NCBI RefSeq assembly: GCF_014650995.1
Contig: NZ_BMWA01000002.1
Span: 290,544 to 354,543, forward strand
DNA from: Streptomyces viridiviolaceus
GTDB taxonomy: Bacteria; Actinomycetota; Actinomycetes; Streptomycetales; Streptomycetaceae
DNA: 64,000 bases
Direction of reading: 5' to 3'
Shown here: positions 1 to 8,527 of the stretch, in pieces
Layout of the letters: the number at the start of each line of letters is the position of its first letter
Numbering within the stretch: the stretch's first letter is position 1
Translations under genes and position numbers: made by a program
Notes under the pieces: model-generated
Told to the model about the DNA's origin: nothing
What the model saw: only the letters and a program-made list of their open reading frames with translations
The model's database searches: none

Positions 1-177
1 AAAGGGGCGCGGGGAACTGCGCGCCCGACCACGACGAACCGGCAGCCGCCCACGAGGAGAACCCGGCAGACGCTCAGCGCGTGTCCCGGGAACGGGTGCC
101 TGCGAAAACACCCCCGCAGACACGCCCCGCCCCGACGGACCCGCAGCCGCCGCCCACGGCAGGAACCCCGCGGACGC
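1..177. repeat. Intergenic repeat and duplicated 3' end next to RNase D
   Basis: No gene is seen here. The opening bases read GGGGCGCGGGGAACTGCGCG, which from memory is a recurrent intergenic motif in Streptomyces chromosomes. Bases about 33-88 also resemble bases about 132-190, the RNase D 3' end plus its downstream flank. Both copies carry GACGCTCAGCGCGTGT, so a second in-register TGA lies beyond the real RNase D stop. I read this as a short imperfect direct duplication in the 3' flank. Confidence 0.55.
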
Positions 178-1470
178 TCAGCGCGTGTTCCCCGCCGAGG
201 CCAGCGCAGCGACAAGTACCGGCGTCACCTGCTCCACCTGCCAGGGCCGGGCACCGTACCCGGCGAGGGCCGCGCCCACCGACTCCGCGTCGACGACCTT
301 GGGCGGCTCCCAGCAGACCCTGCGCACCGTGTCGGGGGCGATCAGGTTCTCCTGCGGCATGTTCAGGCGCTCGGCCACCGCCGAGACCGCCGTCCGCGCG
401 GCGGACAGCCGGACCGCGGCGGCCGGGTCCTTGTCGGCCCACGCGCGCGGCGGCGGGGGACCGGCCACCGGCTGTCCGGGCTGCGGCAGCTGCGATTCCG
501 TGAGGCTCTTCGCCCGGTCCACCGCCGCCTGCCACTGCTCCAGCTGCCGGCGGTTCACGCGCCCGAACCCGTTCAGCGCGGCCAGCGCGTAGGCGTTGGC
601 CGGCATCGCGAGCGCCGCCTCGACGATGGCCGCGTCCCCGAGGACCTTGCCCGGCGAGACGTCCCGGCGCCGCGCGATCCGGTCCCGGGTCTGCCACAGC
701 TCCCGCACGACGGCGAGCTGCCGCCGCCGGCGCACCTTGTGCATGCCCGACGTGCGGCGCCACGGATCCTTGCGGGGCTCGGCCGGCGGGGCCGAGGCGA
801 TGGCGTCGAACTCCTGCCGGGCCCACTCCAGCTTGCCCTGCCGGTCCAGCTCCTTCTCCAGGGCGTCACGCAGGTCGACGAGGAGTTCCACGTCGAGCGC
901 GGCGTAGCGCAGCCACGGCTCGGGCAGCGGGCGCGTCGACCAGTCGACGGCCGAGTGGCCCTTCTCCAGCACGAAGCCCAGGACGTTCTCCACCATCGCG
1001 CCGAGACCGACCCGCGGGAAGCCGGCGAGCCGTCCGGCGAGCTCGGTGTCGAACAGGCGGGTGGGCACCATCCCTATCTCACGCAGACAGGGCAGGTCCT
1101 GCGTGGCGGCGTGCAGCACCCACTCGGCGCCGGAGAGCGCCTCGCCGAGCCCGGACAGGTCGGGGCAGGCCACGGGGTCGATCAGCGCGGTCCCGGCGCC
1201 CTGGCGGCGCAGCTGGACCAGGTAGGCGCGCTGTCCGTAGCGGTAGCCGGAGGCGCGTTCGGCGTCGACGGCGACGGGGCCGCTCCCGGCGGCGAACGCG
1301 GCGGTCACCTCGGCGAGGGCGACCTCGTCCGCGATCACCGAGGGAATGCCCTCGCGCGGTTCGAGCAAAGGTATCGGCGCCTCCGAAGCAGAAGATCCGG
1401 CCTCGTCCGGAGGGGCGCCTCCGGTGGTTCGCAGTGAACGGTCTGCTGCGGTTTCGTGGGCGTCGGTCAC
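178..1470 (-). CDS. rnd: Ribonuclease D, HRDC domain containing
   Basis: A 430-residue 3'-5' exoribonuclease of the DEDDy family, acting in the cytoplasm on structured RNA such as tRNA 3' ends (family knowledge). Exo I carries Asp69 and Glu71 (VDAERASGYRYGQRAYL), Exo II Asp125 (HAATQDL), and Exo III the Tyr189-x3-Asp193 pair (RYAALDVELL). An HRDC nucleic-acid-binding domain follows at about residues 245-325, then a C-terminal extension typical of the actinobacterial form. The start is GTG with only a weak Shine-Dalgarno, so the acidic N-terminal 30 residues are uncertain. The gene lies downstream of the response regulator on the same strand, but a 38-bp palindrome separates them, so it probably has its own promoter. 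Confidence 0.93.
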   Translation of the reverse strand: MTDAHETAADRSLRTTGGAPPDEAGSSASEAPIPLLEPREGIPSVIADEVALAEVTAAFAAGSGPVAVDAERASGYRYGQRAYLVQLRRQGAGTALIDPVACPDLSGLGEALSGAEWVLHAATQDLPCLREIGMVPTRLFDTELAGRLAGFPRVGLGAMVENVLGFVLEKGHSAVDWSTRPLPEPWLRYAALDVELLVDLRDALEKELDRQGKLEWARQEFDAIASAPPAEPRKDPWRRTSGMHKVRRRRQLAVVRELWQTRDRIARRRDVSPGKVLGDAAIVEAALAMPANAYALAALNGFGRVNRRQLEQWQAAVDRAKSLTESQLPQPGQPVAGPPPPRAWADKDPAAAVRLSAARTAVSAVAERLNMPQENLIAPDTVRRVCWEPPKVVDAESVGAALAGYGARPWQVEQVTPVLVAALASAGNTR

Positions 1471-1494
1471 CTGTCAAGAGTATCTGTGTATCGA

Positions 1495-1532
1495 CGGCGC
1501 CCGCCGACGGAACGTTCCGTCGGCGGGCGCCG
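1495..1532. terminator. 38-bp perfect palindrome between response regulator and rnd
   Basis: The two 19-base arms (1495-1513 and 1514-1532) are exact reverse complements with no spacer; the centre is GGAACGTTCC. The element lies about 125 bases past the stop of the upstream minus-strand response regulator gene and 25 bases before the rnd start. An intrinsic terminator is the simplest reading. The AT-containing centre would also suit a dyad operator. Confidence 0.7.
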
Positions 1533-1657
1533 GGGGGTCGTAAACCAGTCAGGGCGGTGAAAGATCGGGTCCACGGTCGGCGGTGGGGGCGGTCCGGGAC
1601 CGGCGGTGATCTCTGTTCACGCCGGTGAACGGTGGGGGAGAGGGGACGGCACGGGGA

Positions 1658-2320
1658 TCAGTGGATGATGCCGGTCCGCAGGGCGACCGCGACCATCCCG
1701 GCGCGGTCGCCCGTGCCGAGCTTGCGGGCGATGCGGGCGAGGTGGCTCTTGACGGTCAGTGCGGACAGGCCCATCGAGACGCCGATCGCCTTGTTGGACT
1801 GGCCTTCCGCGACCAGTCGCAGCACCTCCACCTCGCGGCCGGACAGCTCGCGGTAGCCGCCCGGGTGGCTCGGGGCACCCGGGGGGCGGCGGTGGAGACG
1901 GGCGGCGGCGGCACCGATGGGGGCGGCGCCCGGCCGGGTGGGGAGCCCGACGTTGGTACGGGTGCCGGTGACGACGTAGCCCTTGACGCCGCCGGCGAGG
2001 GCGTTGCGTACGGCGCCGATGTCGTCGGCGGCGGACAGGGCGAGCCCGTTGGGCCAGCCGGCGGCGCGGGTCTCCGACAGCAGGGTGAGACCGGAGCCGT
2101 CGGGGAGGTGGACGTCGGCGACGCAGATGTCGCGGGGGTTGCCGATGCGGGGACGGGCCTCCGCCACGGACGAGGCTTCGATGACATCGCGTACACCGAG
2201 CGCCCAGAGATGGCGGGTGACGGTGGAACGGACGCGCGGGTCGGCCACGACGACCATGGCGGTCGGCTTGTTGGGGCGGTAGGCGACCAGGCTTGCAGGC
2301 TGCTCGAGGAGAACGGACAC
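1658..2320 (-). CDS. Orphan LuxR/NarL-type response regulator with atypical receiver
   Basis: A 220-residue protein with an N-terminal receiver-like domain (about 15-140) and a C-terminal LuxR helix-turn-helix (about 150-215: LSGREVEVLRLVAEGQSNKA, then TVKSHLARIARKLG). The candidate phospho-acceptor is the Asp in VADVHLPDGSG. The receiver looks degenerate: the first acidic patch is reduced to VVADPR, and the region where the conserved Lys belongs reads GYVVTGTRT. Phosphorylation-independent control is therefore possible. No sensor kinase is adjacent. The GTG start is supported by a strong AGGAGG about five bases upstream. The family controls transcription of target operons; none can be named here. 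Confidence 0.85.
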   Translation of the reverse strand: MSVLLEQPASLVAYRPNKPTAMVVVADPRVRSTVTRHLWALGVRDVIEASSVAEARPRIGNPRDICVADVHLPDGSGLTLLSETRAAGWPNGLALSAADDIGAVRNALAGGVKGYVVTGTRTNVGLPTRPGAAPIGAAAARLHRRPPGAPSHPGGYRELSGREVEVLRLVAEGQSNKAIGVSMGLSALTVKSHLARIARKLGTGDRAGMVAVALRTGIIH

Positions 2321-2663
2321 CAGGCCTCCTGGGTGCGGGACGGGGTCGGCTCGTGGGGGGAAGAAGCCGGGACGAACCGTGCTTTCAAGGTCACAGTCGT
2401 CTTCGGCACCGAACCGGTCCGCCTTTAGGGAATGATCACGATCTGGTGAGTAACAATCTGCGCAATTCGGACACGCGATCGATCATTCGAAGATCGAACG
2501 GGTCCGCTCTGCGTCGATACGCGCTCGAAAGTGTCCGTGTCGACAAAGTGACGGACGATGCTGCACATGGGCAGGAAGTCCGGCGAAGAGCCGCCGAGGA
2601 GCCGAGGAGAAGAGCCGCGAGCAGAGTCCTGCCGGGTCCGGAAAACGCCGGGGGCCGGTGCGC
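2321..2663. other. 343-bp intergenic region, promoter side of the response regulator
   Basis: No coding signal is seen. The stretch holds unusually AT-rich patches for this genome around 2430-2545, which fit promoters for the minus-strand response regulator. A GATCGATC dyad with flanking near-repeats (CGATCGATCATTCGAAGATCG) lies at about 2477-2498. No terminator or RNA could be assigned. Confidence 0.4.
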
Positions 2664-3341
2664 CTACCGCGCCTGCGGCCCGCGCCGCTGGGGCAGCGTC
2701 ACCACCGACGCGTCCCCCGGGCCGGCCGGCGGCAGACCCGCGACCTGGGCCAGCAGATCGCACCAGGAGGCCAGGTGGGCGGCGGTGTCCGGGACGCCGC
2801 CCAGGCCCTCGCGCGGCGTCCAGGAGGCGCGGATCTCGATCTGCGAGGCGGCCGGGCGGTCCGCGAGGCCCCCGAAGTAGTGGGAGCTCGCGCGCGTGAC
2901 GGTGCCGCTGGGCTCGCCGAAGGCCAGACCGCGCGCCTGGAGGGCGCCGGTGAGCCAGGCCCAGCACACCTCCGGCAGCAGGGGGTCGGCGGCCATCTCC
3001 GGCTCCAGCTCCGCGCGCACCAGCGTCACCAGCCGGAAGGAGCCCTGCCAGGCGTCGTGTCCGGCCGGGTCGTGCAGCAGCACCAGGCGCCCGTCGGCCA
3101 GGTCCTGGTCGCCGTCGACGACCGTCGCCTCCAGCGCGTACGCGTGCGGGGCGAGCCGCTGCGGCGGGCGCGTCGCCTCCACCTCGATCTGCGGCCGCAG
3201 CCGGGCGGACCTGAGCGCCTCGACGGCGGCGCCGAAGAGCGGCGGAGGCGCACCGGCGCCATGCCGGGCTCCCCCCTCGGTGTCCTTCGGTTCGTCCATT
3301 CCGCCAGCGCCGTCCGACAGTCGTCCCTGAGCCGCAGCCAT
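2664..3341 (-). CDS. DUF3000 family protein
   Basis: A 225-residue soluble protein of unknown function that matches the actinobacterial DUF3000 family by recall. Features used are the N-terminal FGAAVEALRSARLRPQIEVE stretch, the central HDAWQGSFRLVTLVRAELEP segment and the QIEIRASWTPREG motif. No catalytic signature or membrane segment is visible. The start at 3341 (MAAAQGRL) lacks a good Shine-Dalgarno, and a second ATG at 3299 (MDEPKD) is a plausible alternative giving 211 residues. It is divergent from hemE, and in relatives this pair is usually neighbouring, but that does not establish a role in heme synthesis. Confidence 0.8.
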   Translation of the reverse strand: MAAAQGRLSDGAGGMDEPKDTEGGARHGAGAPPPLFGAAVEALRSARLRPQIEVEATRPPQRLAPHAYALEATVVDGDQDLADGRLVLLHDPAGHDAWQGSFRLVTLVRAELEPEMAADPLLPEVCWAWLTGALQARGLAFGEPSGTVTRASSHYFGGLADRPAASQIEIRASWTPREGLGGVPDTAAHLASWCDLLAQVAGLPPAGPGDASVVTLPQRRGPQAR

Positions 3342-3502
3342 GCGGGGAAGATTAAGCGGAACGCGGCCGCGTCGCAGGGAGGGACACCCGCGTGCGGGCG
3401 CGATGTCCGGATCACACCGCGCCACGGGGGCGCGCCCGGACGTTCGGAGGGTGTGCGCCCCGCGGTCCGGCGCCGTCGGGCGGACATGCGAGACTTGCCG
3501 AC

Positions 3503-4570
3503 GTGAGTGCCAACCAGAGCCCCGCGGGCAAGCAGCCGACCGCCACGTACGAGTCCGCATTCCTCAAGGCGTGCAGGCGCGAGGCAGTGCCGCACACGCC
3601 GGTGTGGTTCATGCGCCAGGCCGGGCGTTCGCTGCCGGAGTACCGCAAGGTGCGCGAGGGCATCCCGATGCTCGAGTCCTGCATGCGGCCGGAACTGGTC
3701 ACCGAGATCACCCTTCAGCCGGTGCGCCGGCACGGCGTGGACGCGGCGATCTACTTCAGCGACATCGTGGTGCCGCTCAAGGCCATCGGCATCGACCTGG
3801 ACATCAAGCCGGGCATCGGCCCGGTCGTCGAGAGCCCGATCCGCTCCCGCGCGGACCTGGCGCGGCTGCGCGACCTGACCCCCGAGGACGTCTCCTACGT
3901 CACCGAGGCGATCGGCCTGCTCACCCGCGAGCTCGGCGGCACCCCGCTCATCGGCTTCGCGGGCGCGCCGTTCACCCTCGCGAGCTACCTCGTGGAGGGC
4001 GGTCCGTCCCGCAACCACGAGCACACGAAGGCGCTGATGTACGGCGACCCGCAGCTGTGGGCCGACCTGCTCGACCGGCTCGCCGACATCACGGCCGCCT
4101 TCCTGAAGGTGCAGATCGAGGCCGGCGCGAGCGCGGTCCAGCTCTTCGACTCCTGGGTCGGCGCCCTCGCCCCCGCGGACTACCGCAGCTCGGTGCTGCC
4201 CGCCTCGCGCAAGGTCTTCGAGGCCGTCGCCGGGTACGGCGTGCCGCGCATCCACTTCGGCGTCGGGACCGGCGAGCTGCTCGGGCTCATGGGCGAGGCC
4301 GGAGCGGACGTCGTCGGCGTCGACTGGCGCGTCCCGCTGGACGAGGCCGCCCGCCGCGTCGGCCCCGGCAAGGCGCTCCAGGGCAACCTCGACCCGGCCG
4401 TCCTGTTCTCCTCCCGGGAGGCGGTCGAGACCAAGACCCGCGAGATCCTGGACGCGGCGGCGGGCCTGGAGGGCCACGTCTTCAACCTGGGCCACGGCGT
4501 CCTGCCGTCCACCGACCCGGAGGCCCTGACCCGGCTCGTGGAGTACGTCCACACCGAGACCGCGCGCTGA
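3503..4570 (+). CDS. hemE: Uroporphyrinogen III decarboxylase
   Basis: A 355-residue cytoplasmic enzyme that decarboxylates the four acetate side chains of uroporphyrinogen III to give coproporphyrinogen III. The diagnostic N-terminal motif [17 protein letters not shown] holds the substrate-carboxylate-binding arginine. [26 protein letters not shown] and LFDSWVGAL follow in the family order. Length is normal for bacterial HemE. The start is GTG at 3503; the open frame extends upstream, but the sequence there is low-complexity and unlike HemE. It is divergent from the DUF3000 gene and followed by a stem-loop. The later genes hemG and hemQ lie 8 kb downstream. Confidence 0.96.
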   Translation: MSANQSPAGKQPTATYESAFLKACRREAVPHTPVWFMRQAGRSLPEYRKVREGIPMLESCMRPELVTEITLQPVRRHGVDAAIYFSDIVVPLKAIGIDLDIKPGIGPVVESPIRSRADLARLRDLTPEDVSYVTEAIGLLTRELGGTPLIGFAGAPFTLASYLVEGGPSRNHEHTKALMYGDPQLWADLLDRLADITAAFLKVQIEAGASAVQLFDSWVGALAPADYRSSVLPASRKVFEAVAGYGVPRIHFGVGTGELLGLMGEAGADVVGVDWRVPLDEAARRVGPGKALQGNLDPAVLFSSREAVETKTREILDAAAGLEGHVFNLGHGVLPSTDPEALTRLVEYVHTETAR

Positions 4571-4579
4571 ACCACAGGC

Positions 4580-4612
4580 GGGCCCGGCGGGAAACCGACC
4601 GCCGCCGGGCCC
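4580..4612 (+). terminator. Stem-loop downstream of hemE
   Basis: GGGCCCGGCGG at 4580-4590 pairs exactly with CCGCCGGGCCC at 4602-4612 around an 11-base loop. It begins ten bases after the hemE stop codon. There is no T tract, as is usual for streptomycete terminators. Confidence 0.7.
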
Positions 4613-4631
4613 GGCGTGACATCGTGGTGCC

Positions 4632-5213
4632 ATGACCATCGACGTGCGCCCGGCCTCGGTCTTCGAGGACGTCCGCGCCGTGCTCGGCCCGAAGTCCCCG
4701 ACGGCCAAGGTCTGCTGGTGCCTCAGCCACCGCATCCCGTCCAAGCTCAACAACGAGCTGCGCGGACCGGCCCGCGGCGAGTACGTGGCCGGGCTGTGCG
4801 ACGCGGATCCCCCTCCGGGGGTGCTCGCCCACGACGGGGACGAGCCGGTCGGCTGGGCCGCCGTGGCACCGCGCTCGGAGACCTCCTTCGCCCGCAACCG
4901 CAGGATCCCGCACGTCGACGACCTGCCGGTCTGGTCGCTGTGGTGCATCCGCGTGCGCCCCGGTCACCGCAAGAGGGGCATCTCGCACGCCCTCATCGCC
5001 GGCGCGGTGGCCTTCGCCCGCGAGCACGGCGCACCGGCGATCGAGGCGTACCCCCTCGACAACGGTGACGCCAAGGTGGACCTGACCATGGCGTACGCCG
5101 GGATCCGGAAGAACTTCGAGCGCGCCGGCTTCGTGCACGCCGCCGACACCACCTCGGTGCTCGCAGGTCATCCCCGGATCCTGATGCGGCTCGACCTGCG
5201 CCCGGAGTCTTGA
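4632..5213 (+). CDS. GNAT family N-acetyltransferase
   Basis: A 193-residue soluble protein of the GCN5-related acetyltransferase fold. The acetyl-CoA-binding motif A is visible as LWCIRVRPGHRKRGISHALI at about residues 100-119. It is preceded by the beta-strand GWAAVAPRSE, and followed by the motif-B-like segment AYAGIRKNFERAGFVHAAD. An N-terminal cysteine-bearing stretch (AKVCWCLSHRIP) is seen in a subset of actinobacterial GNATs. The substrate cannot be inferred. The gene starts 19 bases after the hemE terminator and probably has its own promoter. Confidence 0.85.
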   Translation: MTIDVRPASVFEDVRAVLGPKSPTAKVCWCLSHRIPSKLNNELRGPARGEYVAGLCDADPPPGVLAHDGDEPVGWAAVAPRSETSFARNRRIPHVDDLPVWSLWCIRVRPGHRKRGISHALIAGAVAFAREHGAPAIEAYPLDNGDAKVDLTMAYAGIRKNFERAGFVHAADTTSVLAGHPRILMRLDLRPES

Positions 5214-5274
5214 ACAATTCTCAGCTTTACTGATGTGATCTGCGGCACTGCCGACCGACCGTGCCGGAGGTCCC

Positions 5275-6681
5275 ATGTACCGCCGTCTGCTCGCCGCGCT
5301 CGTCTGCACCGTCCTGCTGTCCGCCCCGACCGCCCACGCGAAGGCCGCCGCCGAGGACCACCGGGACCCGCCCCCCGGGATACCCCGGCTCACCGACGAC
5401 CGGGGCCGCGTCCTGACCCTGCGCGGCTGGAACGTCGAGGACAAGACCCACCGCGGCGAGGCCGCCCTGTCCGCGATCGGTGAGCGCCACTTCCGGGACC
5501 TGCGGGCCCGGGGCTTCAACTTCGCGCGGCTGCTGGTCTTCTGGGACGACCTCGAACCCGAGCGGGGCCGTTACAGCGAGAGGTACCTCCGCAAGATCGA
5601 ACGCGTCCTGGACTGGGCGCACAAGCACCGCGTCCGGGTGCTGATCGACGCGCACCAGGACGTCTTCGGGCCCGCTTTCGGGCACCGCGGCATCCCCGAG
5701 TGGGCGACCAGGACCGACGGGCTGCCGTTCTCCCCGCACCCCGACGACTGGTTCGCCGAGTACTTCGAACCGGCCGTGCAGCGTGCGTTCACCCACCTCT
5801 ACGAGGACCGGGACCTGCGGCGCGCCCAGGCGGACATGTGGCGGGTGCTGGCCGCACGCCTCGGGGACCATCCGGCCGTACTCGGCTACGACCTGATCAA
5901 CGAGCCCATGGGCGAGATCGCGCCGGGCGAGGACCTGCCCACGGCCGCCCGGCGCATCGAGCGCGATCAGCTCACGCCCCTGTACAACCGCCTCGCCGAC
6001 GCCGTCCGCTCCGTCGACGACGACTCCTGGATCTTCTTCGAGCCGACCCCCATCGTCGGTGAGGGCGTCCCGACCGGGCTGGGCCGGATCGACGACCCGA
6101 AGGCCGTCTACGCGCCCCACTTCTACAACACGGCGATGGAGGCGGGCGCCGACTACGACCCCTCGGCGGGCTGGATCGAGGCGTACGAGTCCGCGGTGAC
6201 CGTCTACCCGCGCCGGTACCGCGTCCCCGTCGTGGTGGGGGAGTGGGGCCCGCTCAACAACTCCCTGCCGAACATGGGGCGTTTCTACCGCGACGCCCTG
6301 TCGTCCCTGAACCGCTACAGCTCCGGCTGGGCGGGCTACGTCTGGTGCTACGGCGGCGGTTACTGCGCCGTCGACGCCGAGGGGCGCTTCCGGACCAACA
6401 AGGAGCAGACCGCGGCGCCGTACGCCCCGGCGGTCGCCGGCCGGGTCACCGCCGAGGCGTACGAGCCGGACGGCCGCGCCTTCCGGCTGTCGTACCGGGC
6501 CGGGCGCGGTGTCACCGAGATCTCCGTGCCGCCCCGGGCGGGCGGCTGGCGCATCGAGCTGACCGGGGCCGCCCGGACCGGCACGCCCGTGCTGCCCGGG
6601 GACCGCGCGGCGACCGCGCGCGTACTGGCGCGGCCCGGCGCGCACGTCACCGTCGTCGTCACTCCGCGCCCGCCGCGCTGA
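5275..6681 (+). CDS. Secreted GH5 glycoside hydrolase, endoglycoceramidase-like
   Basis: A 468-residue exported enzyme. A Sec signal peptide (MYRRLLAALVCTVLLSAPTA, cleavage after AHA) precedes a GH5 clan-A barrel. The acid/base is Glu210 in YDLINEPMGE and the nucleophile is Glu323 in VVVGEWGPLNN. IDAHQDVFG and VLGYDL are typical of the endoglycoceramidase/GH5 glycolipid hydrolase group. A C-terminal beta-sandwich of about 80 residues (from about 390) follows, as in that subgroup. It probably cleaves beta-glycosidic bonds in glycolipids or related glycosides outside the cell; the exact substrate is not proven. The start is fixed by GGAGG just upstream of ATG. Confidence 0.85.
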   Translation: MYRRLLAALVCTVLLSAPTAHAKAAAEDHRDPPPGIPRLTDDRGRVLTLRGWNVEDKTHRGEAALSAIGERHFRDLRARGFNFARLLVFWDDLEPERGRYSERYLRKIERVLDWAHKHRVRVLIDAHQDVFGPAFGHRGIPEWATRTDGLPFSPHPDDWFAEYFEPAVQRAFTHLYEDRDLRRAQADMWRVLAARLGDHPAVLGYDLINEPMGEIAPGEDLPTAARRIERDQLTPLYNRLADAVRSVDDDSWIFFEPTPIVGEGVPTGLGRIDDPKAVYAPHFYNTAMEAGADYDPSAGWIEAYESAVTVYPRRYRVPVVVGEWGPLNNSLPNMGRFYRDALSSLNRYSSGWAGYVWCYGGGYCAVDAEGRFRTNKEQTAAPYAPAVAGRVTAEAYEPDGRAFRLSYRAGRGVTEISVPPRAGGWRIELTGAARTGTPVLPGDRAATARVLARPGAHVTVVVTPRPPR

Positions 6682-6785
6682 CTCCCGGACCAGCCGCAAA
6701 AGTTGAGCAGTTGTCTTGTTTCAGCCGTTCCCCCGGTGCCTACCGGCCAGTACAACCCCTGGTAACCCCACCACCAGGAGGTGCA

Positions 6786-8315
6786 GTGAAGGGCACACGG
6801 CACAGACATCACTGGCTGACGGCGGCTGCCGCCGCGGTGGCGGTGGCATGCGGAACCATCACCGCCGCCGCCCCCGCACAGGCCGCCCGGCCCGGCTCCG
6901 CCGAGTCCGTCTCCTCCGTACCGCTCTCCCCGGAACTGGAGGCCATCCGCGCGGCCGAGGCCACCGAGATCTACGGAAGCCCCGGGGAACGGCCTCTCGA
7001 GGACCGCAGGACCAGCCTGATCTCCCTCGGCGACAGCGAGATCTCCGGCGAGGGGATCGGCACCTACGAACCCGGCACCAACGGTCCCGACAACTGGTGC
7101 CACCGCTCGCCGGACGCCGCCATCCACCGCACCGGGATCCCCGCCGACCTCACGTTCAACGTGTCCTGCTCCGGTGCGTACACCGGTAACATCCGCATCG
7201 GCGGCTCCAAGCAGTACGCCGACGAACTCGTGCAGAGCGACAGCCTCGCGATCAAGGCGCGCAACACCCGCGTCAAGATGGTGCTGCTGGTCGCCGGAGC
7301 CAACGACGACCTCCAGTTCGGCCCCGTCATGACCGACTGCGTCACGCGCTACCTGCTAGTCCAGGGCCCCTGCGAACCCAAGTACGCCCCCGGCTGGCAG
7401 GCCCGCGTCGACGCTCTCGTGCCCAAGGTCGAGCAGACCGTGCGCGACCTGAAGAGCGTGATGAGGGACGCGGGTTACGCCGACGGCGACTACAGGCTCG
7501 TCGTCATGGGCTACCCCAGCCCGATCGGCCCCGACTTCCGCGACAACCCGGACTTCGCCGGCAAGCTCGCCTGCGGCGGCCTGGGGTACGACTCCGACAC
7601 CGTCTGGGGCCGCAACAGCGCCGTCCCCGCCTTCGAACGCGGGATGCGCAAGGCCGCGGCCGACACGGGCGCCGTCTACCTCGACAACTCCCGGCTCTTC
7701 CACGGACACGAGGTCTGCATGGAGGACACCTGGGCCCGGGGCGCCTACATCGACCTCTCCAAGCCCGGCCTGCCGGACGAGAACTCCCTGCGCCAGTCCT
7801 TCCACCCCAACGAGCGCGGCCACGCCGCCTTCGCCTCCTGCCTCACGCAGCTGTACGACTCGGGTGCCGACGAGGCGAGTTGCGCGGACGTGGGCTCCTC
7901 CGGGCGGCCGGTCCTCTTCCCGTACGCCTGGGACACGGTCTACCGGCCGCTGACGGACCGGGCGACCGGCACCTGCGTGGACGTCGACGCCGCCGAGAGC
8001 GCCAACGGCACCCGCGTCCTCGGCTGGGCTTGCCACGGTGGGCGCAACCAGGGCTGGTGGTACGACCCGGCACGGGGCACCATCCACACGGAGCTGACCC
8101 AGGACCGCTGCCTGGACGTCCCCGACACCAGGTACCCGGCCGGCACGGGTCTGGTCCTGTGGAACTGCCACGGCGGGACCCACCAGAAGTTCGTCCGTGA
8201 CGGGGCCACGATCCGGCCGACGGCCGCGCGGGGGCTCTGCCTCACCCTGGCCGGCCCGGGCCAGCCGCTGCGGATCCAGAACTGCGACGGTTCGGCGAAC
8301 CAGCAGTTCGCGTAG
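6786..8315 (+). CDS. Secreted SGNH/GDSL esterase with C-terminal ricin-type lectin domain
   Basis: A 509-residue exported protein. A signal peptide ends near AQAA (about residue 34). The SGNH block I is SLGDSEISGEG with Ser84, block III has the GAND motif, and block V has SFHPNERGH with the catalytic His. The C-terminal about 130 residues form a CBM13/ricin-B beta-trefoil, with repeats such as CVDVDAAESANGTRVLGWAC and CLDVPDTRYPAGTGLVLWNC and a QxF/QxW signature (NQGWWY, HQKF, NQQF). This implies a carbohydrate-targeted esterase. The start is GTG four bases after AGGAGG. It lies 104 bases after the GH5 gene in the same direction and may be co-expressed with it. Confidence 0.9.
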   Translation: MKGTRHRHHWLTAAAAAVAVACGTITAAAPAQAARPGSAESVSSVPLSPELEAIRAAEATEIYGSPGERPLEDRRTSLISLGDSEISGEGIGTYEPGTNGPDNWCHRSPDAAIHRTGIPADLTFNVSCSGAYTGNIRIGGSKQYADELVQSDSLAIKARNTRVKMVLLVAGANDDLQFGPVMTDCVTRYLLVQGPCEPKYAPGWQARVDALVPKVEQTVRDLKSVMRDAGYADGDYRLVVMGYPSPIGPDFRDNPDFAGKLACGGLGYDSDTVWGRNSAVPAFERGMRKAAADTGAVYLDNSRLFHGHEVCMEDTWARGAYIDLSKPGLPDENSLRQSFHPNERGHAAFASCLTQLYDSGADEASCADVGSSGRPVLFPYAWDTVYRPLTDRATGTCVDVDAAESANGTRVLGWACHGGRNQGWWYDPARGTIHTELTQDRCLDVPDTRYPAGTGLVLWNCHGGTHQKFVRDGATIRPTAARGLCLTLAGPGQPLRIQNCDGSANQQFA

Positions 8316-8347
8316 GTACCGCCGCCGTCCCCACCCCGGCCGCGCCC

Positions 8348-8400
8348 GCCTGCCGAACAGCGGCCCGCGCGGCTCCGGTGGGGGCGGGTACCTGCCGCAC
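8348..8400 (-). repeat. Relic copy of the rhomboid gene 3' end
   Basis: On the minus strand this stretch would encode PPPPEPRGPLFGRRARPG. The genuine rhomboid gene ends with PPPPEPRGILFGRQARR at about 8533-8595. The DNA also aligns (GCCTGCCG..., then GCGCGGCTCCGGTGGGGG versus GCGTGGTTCCGGTGGTGGG). It has no start or stop of its own that makes a convincing gene, so it looks like a fragment left by a short duplication about 195 bases apart. Confidence 0.5.
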
Positions 8401-8527
8401 GACGGCTCCGTCGGCACTCGTACGGACGACTTCCAGGACGGGACGGACGACTCCCTCGTCACCGATCTTTACCTGACGGCCCATCGGGTAGGCCGGTATC
8501 GGGTCACCGTAAGCCTGCGGCAGGCTC

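Noticed and set aside
3026..4948. Minus-strand open frame of 640 codons over hemE
   Set aside because: Shadow of hemE; the plus strand encodes a complete HemE.
8512..8526. Stem AGCCTGC/GCAGGCT after the rhomboid gene as terminator
   Set aside because: The loop would be a single base and the stem very short; kept out for lack of support.
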